In this document: positions 50,101 through 59,100 of the stretch, in pieces
Layout: each line of letters starts with the position of its first letter
How positions within the stretch are numbered: position 1 is the first letter of the stretch
Assembly (NCBI GenBank): GCA_947359465.1
Contig: OX375877.1
Coordinates: 73,048,698 to 73,112,697, forward strand
DNA from: Metellina segmentata
Taxonomy: Eukaryota > Arthropoda > Arachnida > Araneae > Tetragnathidae
Length of the DNA stretch: 64,000 bases
Direction: 5' to 3'
Position numbers and translations under genes: made by a program
Notes under the pieces: generated by a model
What the model saw: the letters and a program-made list of their open reading frames with translations, nothing else
Database searches by the model: none
What the model was told of the DNA's origin: nothing

Positions 50101-53100
50101 TTTTTATAGTTCAGGTCATCGCCACACAGAAGTACGTCGAAAAAAGTATTGGAGAGACAGCTTCCTTATAGAACGAGGGTACATATCTGATCTTTCTTAA
50201 TTTGAATTGTTACAGTTAAAGCTCATTTTTCACTAGTTTAATTTTAGATATTTTAAACTAAATATTTTATTTTAACTATAGTGCTGTTGTAATGCTTTTT
50301 ATTTTCTCTAAATGTTAAATACCACAGCTTAGATCAGTATATTTAATAAAATGAAACAGTTGAAATGTAATTGTGTAAAAAATTGTGATTCCATGTCCAC
50401 GTGCATTCCAATTTCCTCATGTTTTGAAACGTTGGTGTATTGTACAGCTTTCGTTTTCTGTTCAGAGTGGTGAACAGTCAAAGAAAGAATGCAAAGTTGT
50501 ATCCTAACATCTCCCCTGTCTTTCCAAGACTCACTAAAGATCAGAGATTGGCTATTGAATGCAGAAAACCGCATTATTCATCGCCATGCAAGCAGCACCA
50601 GGTAGGATATATCAAAATATAAATCTCGTAGTATTTAGATTCAATTGTCCTTTTTATTAATGTTTATATATAGAGGACCCAATTTATTCAGTCTCCTTGT
50701 AGCATGTGCCCTGTCTAGTTATGAAATCTTCCAAGTTTATTTGGTCAAGGAATAATGTCAATGTTGTTTCTTGTTATCTACATTGTGTTTGAAGAGAGCT
50801 TAATTATTTGTAACTGATAAACCAGCGCATAGCATCTGCTAATTTTTTAATTGTTTGTCTACTACACAATGAGACTCATCTGATACCTTATTTAAATCCA
50901 TTAATAATGAATATAAGCATTGATATGCATGTTTCGTACCTTCTAACGAATAAAATTGAATCAAAACTATAACACAACATTTAGCACTTATTGGTGTTAG
51001 TTAATTCATATTTCTTATAATTATGGCAAAAATTGCATATCTTAGTCGAGATTTCACAATTCGCTTTTGAGCATTCACTTATCGAGGCGATTCTATCTTT
51101 TTAGACGTTTAGACCAGGGAGTAAAAAATCATGATTCTTAAATTTAAAAAATTGTATATTTTATATTTAAATTAGATATTTTTCATCACAATTTTGTGAC
51201 ATAAATTTATTTGTTTACCCTATGTGTGTAAATGTCTAAGAAATGAGACAGTTCACAGTGTAGTTTGTAGATGATATTGATTTAAGCTGAACATTAATAT
51301 GAGTGTTGAGGAAATATAATGGGACAGATGTTTAAAAAATTAAAACAGTTAAAAGTTACTCTCGTTACATTTCTTTCATTTAAAGTGTGTATTTTGTGAT
51401 ACAAAGTCCATGATACTAGAAATTTTAAATTGGAAAAAAAAATTTATTATAGATTAAATTTCCAAATTTAATTATAAATCGCATAATTTAATAAATTTTT
51501 ATCTTCCTGCTTTTTCGGTATTCAACTTGTTTTATGAGTAAAACTAAAAGTTAAGTTGAAAATATTCTTTCTACTAATACACAAAGTAGCAATGGTGGTA
51601 AGATGGTTCTATGAATAGCTTTCTTGTCTTCTACACAAACTCTAAAATAGAAATGAGTTTCTCCCAGTCGAAAATGTTTGCAAATAATCAAAACCCTAAC
51701 CAACATAGGAGCCTGACCCCTTTAAAATTTTATGTTATAACCAAGATCCAGAAAGATACGGGGGAAATATTGCAAAAAGATGAGTAACCAAATATGCAGA
51801 TGATTTGAAATCTCTTATTCACAGTTGTTTATCCGAAGGGACATTCAAGTTCTAGGGACCTGAACTATTTTGATCCTAATATTTTTATGGTTGGGGCTTG
51901 CACCTTTCAAGCATGAGGGTTAAATACTACTGATAATATTCGCTTGGATTTATCCAAAGTAGAGTTCCTAAACCCTGTTTCATGAAAACAGGTGGGATAT
52001 TACTTGGGTTCTTACTAACTTCTTGAAGTTGGTTCCATTGCGTTTTAGTGAATACTATTCTTGTGTCCTCAAAGTAATGAAGCCAGTTATGTTCAATTAA
52101 AAAAAGGGTCATCCTTCAGGTCTTATTGAGTGGAAACAAATTTTCAAGCATATTTGCATAAAAGAACATGTATTGTGTCCCATCTTATTTCATTTGCAAT
52201 ATTACAGCTAAACTTTAACTAAAAAACCAATTTTTTAAAGTTTGATTTAAATTATGATTTTTTACTCGATTTAAATCAGCACACCCTGGTCTAGACCTAT
52301 CTTCTTGTTCGCAGACATTTTCTTCCTGCGATGATATCTATCTTCTAGATATTCAGATACAATGGAATTCCTAACAAGAATATAAATACTATATGGGACC
52401 CACATATTTTTGTAATTTTTATTTCTCAATATTTTGGGGGCCAAAGTGATTAAGAACTAAGAGTTGGCATTCCTGCTTTGATTATATACCATAGAGATTT
52501 TCATAGTAAACAGATTTTTTTAGTGTAAAATATGCACAATTCGAAACAAAAATTGAACGTTTGTCTTAATATTAATTCTTGTGTAGTTGTTGCCTACTTT
52601 TTGAAAATTTTTTACATCTTTGCGTTTTAGAAATGGGAGTGCATTCATGATGGACTTCGGTGGAGGATACAGAAATGTCGGTTGCATTATCCAGCTCCTA
52701 ATGGCTGCATCTGCCCTGATAACGAAGAGGAGGACCTAAATGACTGGGATTTTGAAGAGTTCAGGAAGAGGCCAGATGCTCTTTTGAAGTTCCCGCCCAA
52801 AAGAAGGAAACATTTGATCCAGGATCCTGAAGAAATGCATAAATTGTTAATCGTGACTGGTAATTACTGCTTTCCATTTCAAATCTGTAGCTATTTATTT
52901 TGAATAATAAAAGTGATTGAAGTCAGAACTGTGATTGAATTTCCTAGAGCAGCGATTTTCAGCCTTTTTTGTCTTGGTACACATGAACTAATTATTAAAA
53001 TTATGTGGCCCAGCAAAATAATAATTACCTACCCCCTTTGCTCCAAAGTGGTCTTTTAAAAAAATATTTTCGAAAAAATTTATATGTGATACTTTATAAT

Positions 53101-56100
53101 AAAAAGTAATACTCAAAAAATTATTTTCCTGGGCAAAGTGTGAAAAAAACTTGAAAATATTTATGAAATGCTTTTCAAAAGTTCAAAACTAAACTGTTGG
53201 AATGAAATAAATCTTGCATAAGTTTAACTGCTTTACCATATGTATGGTACACCAGTCCCTTTCATGTGGTGCCAATAAATTCTTAAGAGAAAGAAACACT
53301 ATTGCTTAGCAACAGGAAAGAGTTTTGTTATGTGGCCATTCTGTAATTCAGTTATTGTCCATGCTACCACAGCGTTGATAGAACTTTCCAATTATCAAAA
53401 TCTAATATAAAGTCTGTCTCGCACCAGTAATGTCGGAACTTTATGAATAATTCAGAAATATGTAGTTATAATATACAATATTCATAGTCATATATTCAAG
53501 CAATTTTAGAGCTATTGAATTTCTAGTGAGGGTGCTACTATAGTTACTTCAGTTCCATTGTTCTAAAATAGTTGTGCCAAAGCTTTATTTAAAATGATTT
53601 TGTATTATTCTATTTCAGATCCTAAACAGTCATCTATAGGATCTCGCTGGAAGAGATTTGCTGAGACAGAAGTGTTTGATGTGAAAGGAATTGAGCAGCT
53701 GTTTCATCTCTTAGATGCAACCGTGGGGAATAAAACCGAGGTAACAGATATCATAAAGAATATTTATTAATTTTTTGTACAGGATGACTGTTTTTTAAAA
53801 GGTGGTCTCTGTTAAGAACTTTTGCTGAACTGGTAGGTGCTTAGTTAATGCTCGGGTTCTTGGTATAGTAAATCCCGGATTAATATCTCAAAATGACCAT
53901 GAGCGGTATGTGATGGTTTGGAATCCACTTTTATGTGGGTCTTGAAAAGCATTACTAGACTGACAAATCAAACGATTTCCGATTTAACAAATAATTTAGG
54001 TGTATTCATTTCAAGGGGTTATTTACATAAAAAAAATTATTTTATTGCCCAGCAAATCTACTTTGAACATGATCTCAAATTGTTTTAAAATTACAAATAA
54101 AAGGGTCATGGTCAAATTTAAAAATTGAAAACCATGTGTTAGCATACACAATTGCAAACATTGAACATCACTAATCTGTAGTTACACTGTTACTTATTCA
54201 AAATACAACACCAAGAAAGAGTTGAATCGAACTGAAATTTTCAGACAGGTATTGTGGCAAATGTAAATGATTAAAATCTCATCTGAGTATGCAATAGAAT
54301 GTGCATGCAATACAGACTAAAATGTGACTTGGAAGATATAAAAGAAGGCTTCAGAAACAAATCTTAATATGTTTATTGTACCACATGTAGCTCAAATGAA
54401 TTTCATTGCTTTCAAGTTTTTGTTGGGCATTTTCAATGAACAGCAGTGTATTCTGCAATATTCTATAAAACTATTCTAAATCAACATACTTTTGTTTTTA
54501 TTAATTTCTTCTGGTTAAAGTAAAATTTTTTAAAATTTGTACTGACTTAGATTTTATGTGAGGTAAATAATGCTTAAAATTCTGCTCAATCCTGTTACTG
54601 TAGGTCAATTTAAAAACGTTTAAGTATGCTAAAACTTTTTGTAAAATCATAAGCAAGGATCGTTGATTCTTAAGACACTTGTGAACACACAGAAATGAAA
54701 CCATATTTACCATATAAAAATAAGCTATCATTTGCATTTTCTGGCCTTGTTGATTCTGAAATTTTAAAGCTAAATTGAAAGCATGACTATCAATTCCACT
54801 TCTATTCATATCCAACATTAGAGGCAGTGGAAGATTTCTTATATCCCCTTTAAAATTCCACCCTTTTAGTTGAGTATTTAGTGCTATCTCTGAATCTACC
54901 ATTTCAGGGTTTGAATCCTGGTCTAGGTGTGTATGATGGTTTGAAATCCACTTAAGCAACAGATCTTCATTTCATCATCCCTCATGTAACAAAATGTGTC
55001 CATAAAACAACTAAGATTCACATTTGAATTCTGATTATATTAACGAATCACATAAAACTTTGTACTTCGTAATTGTTTCATGGTAAGGAGTGAATATTTT
55101 ATTTTATTTTCTGATTTGACTCATTGGGATCATTTGAATTTCAGATTGAATATTTGATTATTCTTATAGTACCAGACATTATCTTCTGAAAGATGTTTTT
55201 TAATAGGATTTATTATTACTAAAATTCTTTCAGCTCAAGGTTGGTCTACCAATGGATAGTTCTGAAACAGATAGACACGTATCTGATGAAGAAGAGCTTT
55301 TGTTATTTACGGAGTCCACTATATTTGAGGAACGGGACAAGCGAGAAACAACACCCACATTCCAGTTGGGAATCTCTAATGAATGCATGACACTAGCCAA
55401 TGGCAGCAGAGCTTGTTTTGATGATAAGTATCAGACACCTGTTCAGTGGCATGAAAGGAAGGAAAAACTCGATGGCATGATTAAAAAACTGAAACAAAAA
55501 CTAGAGGAGCTAAAGGTTTGTATTACTTTTGTTCTACCTAACATGGAAATTGAATCGCTTATTTTCAGATTTTAACTTTGCTACCAGCTTTATAAAAAGT
55601 ATAAATAAAGCATGTAATCATGTCATTGCAGAGAGAATGTGATTTTGGATTGAATGAATTTTTAATATCTATTTCATGCAAAACAGACACAATATAAAGT
55701 GAAATAATTGATGTGTTATGCTTCAAAAATAAATAGGATGTTGTTTTATTTATTAGAATAGATAGGGATAATTTAGCAATAATTTTATGCCTGCTATACA
55801 CAAAAGCACCAGATTCGCAACTTTTTTGAAAGAAATTCAACTAAATAGGAATGATGCTGAACTGACATACTAGCATCCACAAATTTCTTATTATTGGTCT
55901 GCCAGAAGAGAAAGTTTTAAAAATATTTCGATTAACTTTCACTTTACGATCACTTTACTAAAAATTGTTAAAGATAATATGGATTATCATTATTTCTGCA
56001 AGGTTATGATTTTTCTAACCTAAAAATGCTCAATAAAAACAAAAAAAATCAATTTAGTATTTTGTTGTGTCAAATGAAAAGTTTATTTCGTAAACAAACA

Positions 56101-59100
56101 CATGACCTGTCAGTACAATAGACTATTAGTTGCAGTGCTGGCACTTTTCGGAGTCACCCCTTTACAAGTCATAACACATGACCTATAAATTAAAACAAAA
56201 TAACAACTCACAATTTTTATTTTTTGAAAAAGTTGAAAGAGTCCAGCATTTTTTACCAAAGTTGTACATCAAAACATTTTACGATTTGTGAAAAATTTGC
56301 AAATGTATTGACACGATCGCAATTTTGTACTGGTTTCAAAAGTGCTTAAAAGTGGCCTTTCAATTTGTTTCTTTTGCACAGAAATTTGTTTATTTTAAAA
56401 TGGTGTATAATTTCAGGTGTTTTCATCTGTGCAGTTTCATTTTTAAAATTTGTCTCAGCATTTGTTAATGAATTGCTATTCTAAATATTTTATTTTCAGC
56501 TATACGCACATAATGCAAAAAAAAAAAGTAATAACAATAAAGCAATTAATGACAATATGAAGCAGAAATGAAAGTATCACCCATTTATTAGTTTTCCACA
56601 TAATTTTCATGCATGTTGAGGCATTTTCCCCAACGATGGATCAGTTTGAAAATCCCTGTCTCATAAAACTCCATCAAGTGTGAGAAGAGCCACCTTTGCA
56701 CAGCCCGTTTGAGTGCATCATCAGAGTCAAACTTCTTACCGCCAAGGAACTTCTTCATGGGTCCAAACAGATGGAAATCGGAGGGCGCCAGGTCCAGGCT
56801 GTATGGAAGGTGCTCCAAAACTTCCCAACGGTATCCCTGCACTTTTGCACGAACTGGGTGAGACACATGCGGACGAGCGATGTCGTGCAGCAGTCAAACG
56901 TGTTGATTTGTCGCACTGCTCTTGTTGTGAAGGGCACGTCGCAGTTTAATCAGCATTGTACAGTAAGTTGCAGAATTTACAGTACTCCCACAGGGCAGGA
57001 ACTTTGCCAGTAGCATACCTTTCATGTCCCAGAAGACAGTGAGCATCAATTTCCGTGTGGAAGGTGAAATTTTGAATTTCGTTTGGGAAGGAGAAGATGA
57101 ATGATGTTTCCACATCATGCTCGCAGATTTTGACTCCGGTATCATATGTAAGGCCCAGGTTTCATCTCCCTTGACAATACTCGCCAAAAACACATTACCT
57201 TTCTCGTGGTACTGCTGCAATTGTGTCAGACTGCAAGCCATTCTGCATCCAGTGTGCTGTTCTGACAGTTGTTTTGGTACCCAGCGAGAACAAACTTTCC
57301 TGTACCTAGCTTCTCATGAACAATGTCCCAGGCAGATCCATAAAAAATGTTGCAACGTTCTTTTATTTCATTCATTGTTGTTCCATAGTTCTTTGTATGA
57401 AGTTGTCGATTTCATCAACAATTGAACAGTCAACAACTCCCAGATCGGACTTCATCGACCAAACTCGTTCGCCCATCTTGAAACATTTTACACCAATCTT
57501 CCCACATTGGTACGATCAATACAGTCTTTTCCGTAAACCTCCACAATCTTCGAATGGATCCTCCAACATTCTTCCCATTTGCAAAAAGAAATATTATCAC
57601 AGCTCGTTGCTCCTCCATAGTTGACAATGTAATCACTAATGCCATTTTATCGGTGACTGACGAACGGTACCAGTACGAGGTACCAGGTTGACGAACAGTA
57701 CCAGGCGGTATGAAGTTGTCGATTTCATCAACAATTGAACAGTCAACAACTCCCAGATCGGACTTCATCGACCAAACTCGTTCGCCCATCTTGAAACATT
57801 TTACACCAATCTTCCCACATTGGTACGATCAATACAGTCTTTTCCGTAAACCTCCACAATCTTCGAATGGATCCTCCAACATTCTTCCCATTTGCAAAAA
57901 GAAATATTATCACAGCTCGTTGCTCCTCCATAGTTGTCAATGTATGGCACTAATGCCATTTTATCGGTGACTGACGAACAGTACCATTACGTGGAATCAC
58001 GTTAGTAGCGCTTTCTAGTTCCCTTTTTACTACATATTGTCATTTTGACTAATTATTTTCCTGTTTAAAAATTGATACATGCGTTACTTATTGACACTCT
58101 CTCATATTTTTATTGGAAGCATTTTCTAAGAGTTGTTTTGTATTTGTCTTCCAGAGTATTAGAAAACAACTGAAGAAAATCAAGCCCCACAAAAACTATG
58201 TAGGGCAGGAAATATATGATGCCAATACATACCAGAAATCATGTGTATGTGATCCTTTGGATGACATTCAGCTGAGGTAAGAAAATGTACAACTGTTTGA
58301 TTTGAAACTTATTTGCTTATAGTGTTTTGTTTATAACCTATTTAAAATGTAAACAAATGGTATTGTACAATATTAAAAGGGACGCGAGATACATTTAAAT
58401 ATGGATATTACAAATAAAATTTTTTAAATTAGGAAAAAGGTTTAAATTATTTCAGCCTACTTTTAACCACATCCAGTTAGACGAACTGCTAGGAAATGAA
58501 ATTTATAAATACAGCAGTATGTCATGCTTAATAGCTTTACCCTTTTATTCAATTTATTACATATATATAATGAATGAAAATGAAACTGCATAAATTAACC
58601 TTTTTATAGTTATATACCAGCAATGTATCTAATATCTAAAGCATAAGATTAAATCCCAAAGTGAGAATTAAAAGTGGATAAAGTCACAGTAAAGAAAACG
58701 AAGTTGATAAAGATAATTAATATATTTGTATAGTCATTTTGAAGTATAATAAATGCTGTTTTACTTTGGAAATTTAAAATCTTAGTTTTCATCTAACCAG
58801 CTTTTAATGTTGCCCATAAATGTAGGAAATTGTATTTCCTTCTAATTATTGCAATGTCTAATTTGTTGCTTACATAGATCCTTAATTTTAATTTAGAAAT
58901 AAGTTAGCTTTAAATATGAATTAATTTAAAATTAATTTCCTCCCAAATCTAAAGACTTAATAAATCAAATATAAAGAGCACTGGTAAGAAATATTTGACG
59001 TTGAAAAGAATAAAAACGATCATTTGCAGACAAGAAATTCTCATCTGCATTTTAAAAATAGGAAAAATTACCTCATTGATATTTAACAAACCCCCAACTT

